Shown in pieces: positions 1 to 8,358 of a stretch of 64,000 nucleotides of DNA. Origin of the DNA: Ruminococcus sp. GTDB lineage: Bacteria > Bacillota > Clostridia > Oscillospirales > Ruminococcaceae. How positions within the stretch are numbered: position 1 is the first letter of the stretch; each line of letters begins with the position of its first letter. The stretch is from contig SVNR01000006.1 in the NCBI GenBank assembly GCA_015066815.1, forward strand, positions 1 to 64,000, in the 5' to 3' direction. Position numbers and translations under genes: made by a program. A model generated the notes under the pieces. The model was not told where the DNA came from, did no database searches, and saw only the letters and a program-made list of their open reading frames with translations.

Positions 1-222
1 AGTTTGTATATTAAAGCCCTTAAGCTTTGATATCTTTCCTGTACTCTTTTTTCAGAATACTTAGCTTGCAGTTTTTTAGTCTCTGCTTGACTTCTCTTAA
101 TTAATTCTCAAGAGTATCTACTCTCAAAGAATCTTCAAGGGTTTTGTTATAGTGCATTGTTCAATTTTCAAGATACTTATTTTTTCTGTCGTTCGTTTGT
201 CCTCTCGTCCGACAGCTTTATT
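1..222 (-). other. 5' leader of an rRNA operon; 16S gene lies beyond the window edge
   Basis: On the minus strand the leader holds a CTGTCG/CGACAG hairpin (186-215) and then the CTTGAAAATTGAACA-type sequence usual in front of 16S or between rRNA genes of Clostridia. The segment has no open frame. It ends at the window edge just where the conserved 16S start would be expected. This is recognition of the leader, not of mature rRNA, which is not in the window. Confidence 0.75.
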
Positions 223-251
223 ATTATAGCATGTCTTTTTTGGTTTGTCAA
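223..251 (-). promoter_or_regulatory. rRNA operon promoter (leftward)
   Basis: On the minus strand there is a -35 TTGACA (246-251), a 17-bp spacer and a -10 TATAAT (223-228), with an A/T-rich tract upstream that could act as an UP element. The transcript reads leftward into an rRNA-type leader, so this is most likely an rrn promoter. Confidence 0.85.
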
Positions 252-298
252 CACTTTTTTTGAATTTTTTTTATTTTTTTTAAAAAAGTTTATTTTCC

Positions 299-338
299 AG
301 AAAAAAGCAGCAAGTTAAGACACACCTGCTGCTTTTTT
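299..338 (-). terminator. Bidirectional rho-independent terminator
   Basis: The arms GCAGCA and TGCTGC are flanked by A6 on one side and T6 on the other, so the hairpin works in both directions. It separates the leftward gene at 393-1880 from the rRNA promoter. Confidence 0.75.
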
Positions 339-348
339 CACGACTATT

Positions 349-390
349 TTTTAAAGTGAACACCGGATAAGCTTGTCGTTCACTTTAAAA
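349..390. repeat. Intergenic hairpin with GTGAAC/GTTCAC arms
   Basis: The perfect 13-bp arms TTTTAAAGTGAAC and GTTCACTTTAAAA enclose a 16-nt loop immediately after the stop of the DUF4153-type gene. The arms resemble those of the hairpins at 3791, 20168, 55981 and 60167. Confidence 0.6.
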
Positions 391-392
391 CG

Positions 393-1880
393 TTATCTAT
401 ATTTTTCAAGTATCTTTTCCGCTCTGTAGGAAGAAAAATTAAACTCATGCTTTCTTATATACTTTTTTTCCAGTATATTTTCGGCTTCTTCCGAATAACT
501 GCCGCCGCTCTTTGCAAGTGCATGTATATACGGAACCGCTTCATCAGAAAGTCTGCCAAGAAGATTTGTATCAAGTTCTTCTGTTACGCCTGATTTATAA
601 AGCAATATATTGAACTGGGCTGTTCTTGCATCTACTCTTCCGTAGGAAACAAGAAGAAGTGCTGTCAGAACAGTCACAACTGCCCCTGAACGTATGTCAA
701 ACTCTTCACAGACCTGTTTGACAATCATCATTGTAAAAAACGCTGCCATTGCAGCCATAAAAACCGTTGCATATATACGCAGCGGAGTAAATCCGTAGCT
801 TACGATGTACATTATCATTTTACTGAGCGCGGTTGCTATAAGAACCTCAGTAAAAAGAGACATAACAATCAGACAAAGCTTTAGCGCAAGAGGCGATCTG
901 CCGTCCGGTTTTTCACAAACAGAATTTATAAAAGCACTGACGCCAAGGTTTATCGATGCTACTCCACACAATTCAAAAAAACCTCTTCTTGCGTATTCTG
1001 CATAACTGAATTCATCCGGAAGCGTTCCCATGAAGGCTGAAACAAAGTACCCAAGCTGAGAACAGAAGAAAACTATGTACAGCATACAAAGAGGAAATAT
1101 CATAGAAACAATCACAACAGGCTGAAAATATTTTTTCGGTCCGCTTTCTTCGTTCTCACACTCGTCTGAATCATGTATGCTGTTTCCAAAGATTACTGCA
1201 TATATTCTGCTTCCGGTAATCAGCGTAAGTACAACTCTGGCAATACTTCTGCCTATATTTATATTGTCTATAAAAGCCCCGTTTATTATTTCAATAAATA
1301 TGTTTTCCATATTTTCATCAGCAGATATCAGCAGCGGCACTACAAACACCATAACAGGAATCGAAAGAGCAAGTCCGGTCAGAACTGGTTTTAACATTCC
1401 TATTTTTATATTTGAAAAAATACTCTTTATTGCCTTGATACAGCAAGCTGAATATCTGAAAGGTATACGGTACACTGATGAAAAGATTTCGCCAAGGTAA
1501 TATATTCCGGGCTTTATTTTTCCTGATGAAAGAGTGTAGACAAAATAATCCGACGCAAGAAACAGAGTAAAGATATTCAGGTTTCTTATCGTTATGTTTG
1601 AACCGATAATCAGATTTACCGAAAACAACAGAATAACCAGAGCCTGAGCAATTATATACTTGTTTCCGAGCTTTACATTTTCTTTATAAAAGACTACCGC
1701 AAAGCCCAGAAAAAGTATCGCACATACTGCTGCAGAAAAATATACTGTCCTGTCGCTGAAAAAAACCGATTCTGTAATAAACAGCCCAAGAAGCATGCTC
1801 AGAAATGCCGCTATGATCTCTTTTCGTGAATACTGATGTTCGTTTGTTATAAACTCCTCGTTTTTTAATACTGTCTCCAT
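393..1880 (-). CDS. DUF4153/DUF4173-type multi-spanning membrane protein
   Basis: Predicted 495-residue integral membrane protein with about ten hydrophobic segments and a basic, hydrophilic C-terminal tail. The central FSYAEYARRGFFEL stretch is typical of the DUF4153/DUF4173 families, whose function is unknown. I start at the ATG at 1880, which has GAGGGT six bases upstream; an earlier ATG at 1910 overlaps the stop of the preceding HTH gene but has no ribosome site. It is the last gene of a three-gene operon with a YozG-like regulator and a DUF2975 protein. A role in sensing or transport cannot be read from the sequence. Confidence 0.75.
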   Translation of the reverse strand: METVLKNEEFITNEHQYSRKEIIAAFLSMLLGLFITESVFFSDRTVYFSAAVCAILFLGFAVVFYKENVKLGNKYIIAQALVILLFSVNLIIGSNITIRNLNIFTLFLASDYFVYTLSSGKIKPGIYYLGEIFSSVYRIPFRYSACCIKAIKSIFSNIKIGMLKPVLTGLALSIPVMVFVVPLLISADENMENIFIEIINGAFIDNINIGRSIARVVLTLITGSRIYAVIFGNSIHDSDECENEESGPKKYFQPVVIVSMIFPLCMLYIVFFCSQLGYFVSAFMGTLPDEFSYAEYARRGFFELCGVASINLGVSAFINSVCEKPDGRSPLALKLCLIVMSLFTEVLIATALSKMIMYIVSYGFTPLRIYATVFMAAMAAFFTMMIVKQVCEEFDIRSGAVVTVLTALLLVSYGRVDARTAQFNILLYKSGVTEELDTNLLGRLSDEAVPYIHALAKSGGSYSEEAENILEKKYIRKHEFNFSSYRAEKILEKYR

Positions 1881-1906
1881 AATATGACCCTCACTCCCGT
1901 TATATA

Positions 1907-2113
1907 TCATTCTTTTGTGTACTCAAGAATATCTCCCGGCTGACAATCCAGAACCTCGCAGATCTTTTCAAGCGTTGAAAAACGTACCGCCTTTGCCTTT
2001 CCTGTTTTCAGAACAGAAAGATTTGCCGGAGTGATTTCTATCTTTTCGGCAAGTTCTCCTGAAGTTATCTTACGCTTAGCCATCATAACATCAAGATTAA
2101 TTATAATCGGCAT
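1907..2113 (-). CDS. YozG-like XRE/Cro-family HTH regulator
   Basis: A 68-residue protein consisting of a single Cro/CI helix-turn-helix. The segment ITSGELAEKIEITPANLSVL supplies helices 2-3, followed by the STLEKICEVLDCQPGDILEY ending typical of the small YozG type. It lies between a DUF2975 membrane protein and a DUF4153-type membrane protein, 18 bp after the former. The YozG/DUF2975 pairing is common in Firmicutes. It probably regulates its own operon, but no operator was identified. Confidence 0.85.
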   Translation of the reverse strand: MPIIINLDVMMAKRKITSGELAEKIEITPANLSVLKTGKAKAVRFSTLEKICEVLDCQPGDILEYTKE

Positions 2114-2131
2114 AATTCTCAGCCTCCTTTT

Positions 2132-2581
2132 TTATATTGTATAATCATTTTCCTCTCTTATACTCACAGCCTCTTCAAAGACATTTTTCAGAACACGAAG
2201 AATAAGTCCCATAAAGCCGGTAACAAATCCGGCAAGGAATATTACTTCGAGAAAAGTAAGCAGTCCCCATGCAAAAAGCAGAGCCGACACGAAAAAACAG
2301 CACCATGAAATAAGTCTTAAGCATGTTGTGTTTGACTTTTCGAACACCTGCCTGCGGGAAATATTGTTCAGAAGCCTGAATAAAAATATCAGAAGAACAA
2401 CAAGTCCGCCCATCACAAGATACGCAATAATACATGTAGGAATATGTCCGAGAGGCCTGTAATAATAGTCCTCCAGCCATCCTACACACTGAGGAAGAGT
2501 AAACGACAGACACACTGCCATGATAAGTCCCAAAACGATCAATCCCTTTGATAATAATACTGATAATTCTTTATTCCACAT
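2132..2581 (-). CDS. DUF2975-family membrane protein
   Basis: A 149-residue protein with four hydrophobic segments. The arrangement (GLIVLGLIMAVCLSF near the N-terminus, a pair of helices around LVMGGLVVLLIFLFRL, then the QVFEK loop and two more helices) matches DUF2975 proteins that pair with YozG-type HTH regulators. The frame is open further upstream, but the ATG at 2581 follows AAAGGATGG and sits about 38 bases after a strong promoter, so the longer version was rejected. First gene of the operon. Function unknown; the family is often placed with small-HTH regulatory pairs. Confidence 0.75.
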   Translation of the reverse strand: MWNKELSVLLSKGLIVLGLIMAVCLSFTLPQCVGWLEDYYYRPLGHIPTCIIAYLVMGGLVVLLIFLFRLLNNISRRQVFEKSNTTCLRLISWCCFFVSALLFAWGLLTFLEVIFLAGFVTGFMGLILRVLKNVFEEAVSIREENDYTI

Positions 2582-2618
2582 AAGTATTACCATCCTTTCT
2601 TTGTTATTTGTTGTACTT

Positions 2619-2647
2619 ATTATAGCACGCATATAATCATTTGTCAA
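2619..2647 (-). promoter_or_regulatory. Sigma-A promoter of the DUF2975 operon
   Basis: TTGACA (2642-2647), 17-bp spacer, TATAAT (2619-2624), both perfect consensus hexamers, reading into the gene that starts at 2581. Confidence 0.88.
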
Positions 2648-2728
2648 TATATTTTTATCGTTTTTCGATAATTTTTTCTTGATATTTGATATGGATTCAG
2701 ATTGATTTTTATCAAAAAAATTCCGCCC

Positions 2729-2758
2729 CAAAAATGCGGATAAGTGTACGCATTTTTG
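2729..2758 (-). terminator. Terminator after argF
   Basis: The arms CAAAAATGCG and CGCATTTTTG enclose about ten bases of loop, 38 bp after the argF stop. It ends the arginine gene cluster. Confidence 0.65.
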
Positions 2759-2795
2759 AGACGGTAAAAAAATATTTTTTTCAGTTTAAATACTA

Positions 2796-3701
2796 TCAGT
2801 CAGCCATAAGCTTTACCATGACAGCTTTTTGTGCATGAAGTCTGTTCTCTGCCTCTTCGAAGATCTCTTCAGCATGTTCCTCGAAAACCTTTGTAGTAAT
2901 CTCTTCTTCTCTGTGTGCAGGGAGACAGTGAAGAACCATGGCCTTGTCGTTTGCAGCTGCCATAACCTCATCGTTTATCTGATATCCCTTGAAGGCTACC
3001 TTTCTGAGCTCTGCTTCGCCCTCCTGACCCATGGAAGCCCATACATCAGTTATGAGAACATCCGCTCCTGCCGCAGCTTCAAGAGGCTTATCTGTAATAG
3101 TAAATCTGCCTGTAGCACGTGCATATTCGAGAACCTTTTCATCCGGTCTGTAGTTTTCAGGGCATGCTGCAGCAACTGTCATACCTACCTTGAGGAAGCC
3201 TGTGATAAGTGAATTTGCCATGTTGTTTCCGTCACCTATATAGCACATTTTGAGTCCCTCAAAGCTTCCCTTGAACTCACGTACTGTCATAAGGTCAGCA
3301 AGCACCTGACAAGGATGTGCATAATCTGTAAGTCCGTTTATAACAGGTATAGAACCATATGAAGCGAGGTCCTCTACTTCCTTCTGTTCAAACGTTCTTA
3401 TCATAATTCCGTCAAGATAACGTGAAAGCACTCGTGCAGTATCCTGTACCGGCTCTCCTCTGCCTATCTGAAGATCGTTTGAGGAAAGGAAAAGCGGATA
3501 TCCGCCAAGCTGGTACATACCTGTTTCAAAGGAAACTCTTGTTCTTGTAGAAGCCTTCTGAAATATCATACCGAGAGTTTTACCCTTGAGATGCGGATGT
3601 GGAATATTGTGTTTGAGTTCGTATTTTAACTGGTCTGCAAGATTGAGAATATCAATAATCTCTTCTTTGCTAAGATCCATCATTGTAAGTAAATTTTTCA
3701 T
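2796..3701 (-). CDS. argF: Ornithine carbamoyltransferase
   Basis: Converts ornithine and carbamoyl phosphate to citrulline. The 301 residues fit the family. The carbamoyl-phosphate loop STRTRVSFE (about residues 52-60), the HPCQVLADL ornithine/carbamoyl-phosphate motif and the C-terminal HCLPAHR loop are all intact. The ATG is preceded by AAGGATTAAG. Last gene of the arginine cluster, separated from argD by 163 bp that contains a hairpin repeat. The cluster carries the whole route, so an anabolic role is more likely than arginine deiminase catabolism. Confidence 0.96.
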   Translation of the reverse strand: MKNLLTMMDLSKEEIIDILNLADQLKYELKHNIPHPHLKGKTLGMIFQKASTRTRVSFETGMYQLGGYPLFLSSNDLQIGRGEPVQDTARVLSRYLDGIMIRTFEQKEVEDLASYGSIPVINGLTDYAHPCQVLADLMTVREFKGSFEGLKMCYIGDGNNMANSLITGFLKVGMTVAAACPENYRPDEKVLEYARATGRFTITDKPLEAAAGADVLITDVWASMGQEGEAELRKVAFKGYQINDEVMAAANDKAMVLHCLPAHREEEITTKVFEEHAEEIFEEAENRLHAQKAVMVKLMAD

Positions 3702-3790
3702 CTTAATCCTTAACCTTTCTTAATTTTTGGTCAGGGTTTTTATACACCCTGTATATTTGCAGCCCCTGCACGTAAGCAAATGTGCATAGC

Positions 3791-3834
3791 GGCTGATAGT
3801 AAACGGAAAAATATTTTTTCGTTTACTTTATAGC
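3791..3834. repeat. Intergenic hairpin with AGTAAACG/CGTTTACT arms
   Basis: The arms AGTAAACG (3798-3805) and CGTTTACT (3820-3827) extend inward through A/T tracts and outward through GGCT/AGCC. It lies between argD and argF. It could weaken read-through into argF or simply be a dispersed repeat. Confidence 0.65.
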
Positions 3835-3864
3835 CCTTCACTATACTTCTTCATACAGAAAAAG

Positions 3865-5028
3865 TTATTTTATAAGCTCTGACAAGATACAAAGTCCCTT
3901 GTCTATTTCCTCATATGTAATATTAAGAGGAGGAAGCAAACGAACCTTTGTTTTTGCTGTGAGAAGGAGCAGCCCCTTGTCAAGCGCCGCCTTTACAACA
4001 TCTGAAGCGTTTTTGTCCTTAAGCGTTATGCCTATCATAAGTCCAAGACCACTTACAGACTCTACTCCGTCCATAGCAGAAAGCTTATCGTTTATATAAT
4101 CGCTCTTTGCCTTTACCTCATCAAGAAATCCTTCAGCTGTAACACGGGAAACAACCACGTTTCCGCCTGCACAGGCAATCGGGTTTCCGCCGAATGTTGA
4201 ACCGTGAGTTCCCGGAACAAGCACGGATGAATATTGAGGAAGTGTAAGACAAGCGCCTATCGGAACACCGCCGGCAAGTCCCTTTGCCATTGTTGTGATA
4301 TCAGGCTTTATTCCGAAATGTTCAGAAGCAAGGAACTTTCCGGTACGTCCGGCTCCTGTCTGAACTTCATCTGCTATCATGATGATATCCTTTTCGTCAC
4401 ATATCCTGCGTACTTCCTTAACAAAATCATCATCAAGCTTTATAACTCCACCTTCGCCCTGAACGAACTCAAGCATGATAGCGCATACGGTATCATCTAC
4501 AGCCTCATGCAGCGCTGCGATATCGTTTGCAGGTGTATGCACAAATCCTTCTACAAACGGGAAAAAATAGTTATGAAACGTATCCTGTCCTGTTGCAGAC
4601 AGAGTAGCAAGTGTTCTTCCATGAAATGAATTCACAAGAGTAATGATAGTGCTCCTGCCTTTTCCGTACTTGTCAAAGCTGTACTTGCGGGCTGTTTTTA
4701 TGGCACATTCGTTTGCCTCTGCACCGCTGTTTCCGAAAAACACCTTATCATAACCTGTTGCTTTGCAGAGCTTATCAGCAAATTCAGCCTGCACTGATGT
4801 ATAATAATAGTTTGATGTGTGCTGTATACTGCGAACCTGTGCGCATACAGCATCTGCCCATTCTTCATCACAGTAGCCAAGCGAGTTTGTTCCTATTCCG
4901 CTTCCGAAGTCTATATAGGTTTTATTGTTTTCGTCTTCAGCCATACGTCCGCTTCCCGAATCAATTACCACATCGTAGCGTCCGTAGGTGTGCATTACAC
5001 TGTTATTGAATTTTTCTATGGTATTCAT
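3865..5028 (-). CDS. argD: Acetylornithine aminotransferase
   Basis: PLP-dependent class III aminotransferase making N-acetylornithine from the semialdehyde. The 387-residue length is typical. It has GNSGAEANECAIK (PLP phosphate loop), the FHGRT motif, the DEVQTGAGRTG Asp motif and the lysine in TTMAKGLAGG that forms the Schiff base. The start ATG has AAAGGA six bases upstream. It lies 21 bp after argB in the same operon. Enzymes of this type often also serve lysine biosynthesis; nothing here decides that. Confidence 0.95.
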   Translation of the reverse strand: MNTIEKFNNSVMHTYGRYDVVIDSGSGRMAEDENNKTYIDFGSGIGTNSLGYCDEEWADAVCAQVRSIQHTSNYYYTSVQAEFADKLCKATGYDKVFFGNSGAEANECAIKTARKYSFDKYGKGRSTIITLVNSFHGRTLATLSATGQDTFHNYFFPFVEGFVHTPANDIAALHEAVDDTVCAIMLEFVQGEGGVIKLDDDFVKEVRRICDEKDIIMIADEVQTGAGRTGKFLASEHFGIKPDITTMAKGLAGGVPIGACLTLPQYSSVLVPGTHGSTFGGNPIACAGGNVVVSRVTAEGFLDEVKAKSDYINDKLSAMDGVESVSGLGLMIGITLKDKNASDVVKAALDKGLLLLTAKTKVRLLPPLNITYEEIDKGLCILSELIK

Positions 5029-5049
5029 TTTTTGTCCTTTCCCGGAAAA

Positions 5050-5910
5050 TCAGGTAAACTGTGTACCTATTCCGTCACTCGAAAGAAGCTCTATAAGTAT
5101 AGAATGCGGTACTCTTCCGTCTATTATCGAAGTTTTCTTTACTCCTCGTCTTACTGCCTCAACACAGCAGTCTATCTTTGGTATCATGCCTCCGGAAATT
5201 ATACCCTGTCTCTTCATAAAAGGCACATCACTCACGTTTACGGAAGGAATAAGTGTTGACGGATCATCCTTATCCTTAAGAAGTCCTGCAATGTCAGTCA
5301 TAAGTATGAGGTTTTCAGCGCCGAGCTCTGCTGCTATTCTTGATGCAGCTGTATCTGCGTTTATGTTCATAGTCTGACCATCTTCAGTGCTTGCAACTGT
5401 AGCTATAACAGGAATATATCCGTTATCAAGAGAGTCAGTTATTACTTTTGTATTGACTGAGGTTATTTCTCCGACAAAACCAAGATCTTCTTCGGTTTTT
5501 AATTTTTCTGCTGTAAGCATATTTCCGTCAAGTCCGCATAAACCAACAGCGCTTCCCTTGTTTGCAGTGAGAAGAGCAACAAGCTCCTTGTTGACCTTTC
5601 CTGCAAGAACCATTTTTACGACATCGATAGTATCCTTATCGGTATATCTGAGACCGCCTATAAACTTACTCTCGATATTGAGTTTTTTAAGCATATCGTT
5701 TATTTCCGGACCGCCGCCGTGAACAAGAACTACCTTTACACCTACAAGAGAGAGCAGAACTATATCGCTCATGACAGCCTGCTTGAGCTCCTCGTTAGTC
5801 ATTGCGTTTCCGCCGTACTTGATAACAACTATCTTGTTATTATACTTCTGTATATAAGGAAGTGCGTCTATGAGCACCTGTGAACGTAATTTGTTAGATA
5901 TTGTTTCCAA
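5050..5910 (-). CDS. argB: Acetylglutamate kinase
   Basis: Phosphorylates N-acetylglutamate, usually the arginine-inhibited step. The 286 residues carry the amino-acid-kinase signatures VIKYGGNAM near residue 30 and VLVHGGGPEI near residue 62, plus the GGMIPKI segment. The N-terminal helix before the first strand is the region that in arginine-sensitive enzymes forms the hexamer, so feedback inhibition is plausible. The start appears to be TTG at 5910, because no in-frame ATG precedes the conserved core. Lies between argJ and argD. Confidence 0.95.
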   Translation of the reverse strand: METISNKLRSQVLIDALPYIQKYNNKIVVIKYGGNAMTNEELKQAVMSDIVLLSLVGVKVVLVHGGGPEINDMLKKLNIESKFIGGLRYTDKDTIDVVKMVLAGKVNKELVALLTANKGSAVGLCGLDGNMLTAEKLKTEEDLGFVGEITSVNTKVITDSLDNGYIPVIATVASTEDGQTMNINADTAASRIAAELGAENLILMTDIAGLLKDKDDPSTLIPSVNVSDVPFMKRQGIISGGMIPKIDCCVEAVRRGVKKTSIIDGRVPHSILIELLSSDGIGTQFT

Positions 5911-5950
5911 CTTTTCAAACCATCTTTCTAAAAAAATATATTTGTTTTTA

Positions 5951-7186
5951 TCAGCTTCTGTAGTCTGCGTTGATTTTTACATAGTCATAGGTAAGATCAC
6001 AGCCCCATGCCGTTGCACTTGCTGTACCTTCGTTCATATCGATAAGAATAGTAACTGCTTCCTCAGAAAGAATTCTTGTTGCCTCTTCTTCCTCGAAAGG
6101 TACCGGGTTTCCCTTGTCAAATACTATCATCTTTCCTGCCTTACTCTCAAAATAAAGCTGAACATCATTCTGGTCAAACTGCGCTCCGGAGTAACCCATA
6201 GCACAGAGAAAACGTCCGAAATTAGCGTCATGTCCGTAGATTGCTGCCTTGGAAAGATTTGAACCGACAACTGAACGTGCCATAAGCTTTGCATCTTCCT
6301 TGCTCTTGGCGTTTATGATCTTTGCTTCAAACAAAGCTGTTGCGCCTTCTCCGTCTCCGGCCATTTTCTTGGCGAGATATTCACAGACATAGTAGAGTGC
6401 GTCTCTGAAAAGCTGATAGTTTTCATCCTTCTTATCTATCGGAGGATTTTTTGCAAGACCGTTAGCAAGAACAAGAAGTGTATCGTTTGTAGAAGTATCC
6501 CCGTCAACCGTGATCATGTTGAAGGTGTCTGCAACTACATCAGAAAGCGCCTCCTGAAGAAGCTTCTTATCGATAAGAGCATCAGTTGTAACATATCCGA
6601 GCATTGTGCACATGTTCGGATGTATCATGCCCGAGCCCTTGCTCATAGCACCGATAGTCACTGTTTCCTGACCTATTCTGAAGGAAACGGCGATTTCTTT
6701 GTTTACTGTATCAGTTGTCATAATAGCACGTGAAGCCTCTGTTCCGGCTTCTTTGCCATATGCCTTCTTTGACATGAGCTCCTTTGCGCCTGCAACTATC
6801 TTGTCAGTATCTATCTTCATTCCGATAACGCCTGTTGAACCCACAAGAACGCTCTCCGGAACATCACCTGTGATATCTGCTATCGCCTGTCCTGTTGCTC
6901 TGCATATATCCATACCCTGCTGGCCTGTACATGCATTCGCAATTCCTGAGTTCACAACAACAGCTTTTACCTTCGTATCAGAGTCTGTTATTGCCTTATC
7001 CCATAAAACAGGAGCCGCCTTTACTACGTTTGTTGTATAAACTCCGGCCGCAACACATGGCTCATCGCTAAAAATGAGCGCCATATCTGTACGTCCTTTG
7101 TACTTTATCCCGGCAGCTGCTGACGCTGCCTGAAATCCTTTTGGAGCTGTAACTCCGCCTTCTAATATATTAAATCCGTCTGGCAT
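5951..7186 (-). CDS. argJ: Bifunctional ornithine acetyltransferase / N-acetylglutamate synthase
   Basis: Transfers acetyl from N-acetylornithine to glutamate, recycling the acetyl group, and may also make acetylglutamate from acetyl-CoA. The 411-residue precursor shows the self-cleavage region KGSGMIHPNMCTMLGY; the nucleophile of the beta chain would be Thr194, after Cys193 rather than the more usual alanine. The oxyanion residues in GSTGVIGM are present. No separate argA is seen, which fits the cyclic pathway. It follows argC by 18 bp and precedes argB by 40 bp. Confidence 0.95.
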   Translation of the reverse strand: MPDGFNILEGGVTAPKGFQAASAAAGIKYKGRTDMALIFSDEPCVAAGVYTTNVVKAAPVLWDKAITDSDTKVKAVVVNSGIANACTGQQGMDICRATGQAIADITGDVPESVLVGSTGVIGMKIDTDKIVAGAKELMSKKAYGKEAGTEASRAIMTTDTVNKEIAVSFRIGQETVTIGAMSKGSGMIHPNMCTMLGYVTTDALIDKKLLQEALSDVVADTFNMITVDGDTSTNDTLLVLANGLAKNPPIDKKDENYQLFRDALYYVCEYLAKKMAGDGEGATALFEAKIINAKSKEDAKLMARSVVGSNLSKAAIYGHDANFGRFLCAMGYSGAQFDQNDVQLYFESKAGKMIVFDKGNPVPFEEEEATRILSEEAVTILIDMNEGTASATAWGCDLTYDYVKINADYRS

Positions 7187-7204
7187 AGCTTTTTACCTTC
7201 TTTT

Positions 7205-8155
7205 TTATATATTAAGTCCTGTTGCCTCATCTACACCCATCATTATGTTAAGGCACTGAACAGCCGCACCTGAAGCACCCTTGCCGAGATTATCAAGTCT
7301 GGAGCACAGAAGAACCTGATCGTCGTTTCCGAAAACAAAAATCTGCATTCTGTCGTGATTGCTGAGTGTATTGGAGGCAAGAAAACCGTCCGGTATCTCT
7401 TCAGTACCGCCCATAGACATGACTGAAACCATTTTCTGTCCCTCATAATGAGCCGCAAGAGCCTCGTATATATCTTTTATACCGCACTTCTTCTCAAGAA
7501 GTCTTGTCTGTACAGGAACCGAAACAACCATTCCGCTGTAATAATCACAGACTATAGGGTTGAACATAGGCTTTACGGACAGTCCGGATATTTTCTGCAT
7601 TTCCGGAAGATGCTTATGAGCCTGTGTAAGAGCATACTGACGAGGACTGCCGAATTCAAACGGCTTCTCATTTCCCTCGTATACTGCTATAGCTTTTTTT
7701 CCTGCACCGCTGTAGCCCGATGTTGCATACGCAAACACAGGAAAATCACTCTGCATTATACCTGCACTTACAAGAGGTGCTACAAGTGAAACAAATCCGC
7801 TCGCATAGCAGCCCGGGACTGCAAGACGTTTTGTTTCTCTTATCTTATCACGCTGCTTTGCGGAAAGCTCAGGAAAACCGTATATCCATCCGTCGTTTGT
7901 TCTGTGTGCTGTTGAAGCATCAAGGATCCTTACTTTTTCGTTCTCAACAAGAGAAACAGCTTCTCTTGCTGCAGCATCCGGAAGACAGAGAAATGTAAAA
8001 TCCGAGCTGTTTATGAGTCTTTTTCTCTCCTCAGTATCCTTTCTCTTGTCTTCGGAGATTTTTATGAGCTCGATATCATCTCTTCCGCTGAATCTTTCTA
8101 TAATACGCAGTCCGGTCGTACCTTCCTGTCCGTCAATAAATACTTTTACTGCCAC
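7205..8155 (-). CDS. argC: N-acetyl-gamma-glutamyl-phosphate reductase, type 2
   Basis: NADPH-dependent reduction of acetylglutamyl phosphate to the semialdehyde. The N-terminus VFIDGQEGTTGLRI and the short length (316 residues) match the ArgC2 subgroup rather than the longer, more common ArgC. The catalytic cysteine is in VPGCYASG. I start at GTG 8155, which follows AAAGGTG by about nine bases; a GTG at 8167 would overlap that ribosome site. It is translationally close-coupled to the small membrane protein upstream. Confidence 0.93.
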   Translation of the reverse strand: MAVKVFIDGQEGTTGLRIIERFSGRDDIELIKISEDKRKDTEERKRLINSSDFTFLCLPDAAAREAVSLVENEKVRILDASTAHRTNDGWIYGFPELSAKQRDKIRETKRLAVPGCYASGFVSLVAPLVSAGIMQSDFPVFAYATSGYSGAGKKAIAVYEGNEKPFEFGSPRQYALTQAHKHLPEMQKISGLSVKPMFNPIVCDYYSGMVVSVPVQTRLLEKKCGIKDIYEALAAHYEGQKMVSVMSMGGTEEIPDGFLASNTLSNHDRMQIFVFGNDDQVLLCSRLDNLGKGASGAAVQCLNIMMGVDEATGLNI

Positions 8156-8163
8156 TGAAAATT

Positions 8164-8358
8164 TCACCTTTCATCGTTTTTCATGTTTCTGGCCACACTT
8201 ACCACAAGCGTTCCCAGAAAAGTTATTATAAGCCATGCACGATTTACCGCAGGCGCATTCTCAAACCTCAGAAGCGTTATAATAATAAATCCGGCAAGCC
8301 ATACGCCCACTCCGGCAAGACTTATTAAAAAAACTGATTTTATGTTTTTTCTTGTCAT
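8164..8358 (-). CDS. Small two-helix membrane protein inside the arginine operon
   Basis: 64 residues with two hydrophobic segments (about 8-30 and 40-56) and a charged tail. The start codon overlaps the argH stop (ATGA), and the stop lies just ahead of the argC start, so it is translationally coupled on the upstream side. The tight overlap supports a real gene. The family is not recognised. The position suggests only a connection with arginine synthesis; transport or a membrane anchor would be guesses. Confidence 0.7.
   Translation of the reverse strand: MTRKNIKSVFLISLAGVGVWLAGFIIITLLRFENAPAVNRAWLIITFLGTLVVSVARNMKNDER

Noticed and set aside
4234-5377. Several plus-strand open frames of 100-150 codons opposite argD and argB
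   Set aside because: Cysteine- and serine-rich low-complexity translations, no ribosome sites, exactly antisense to well-conserved enzymes.
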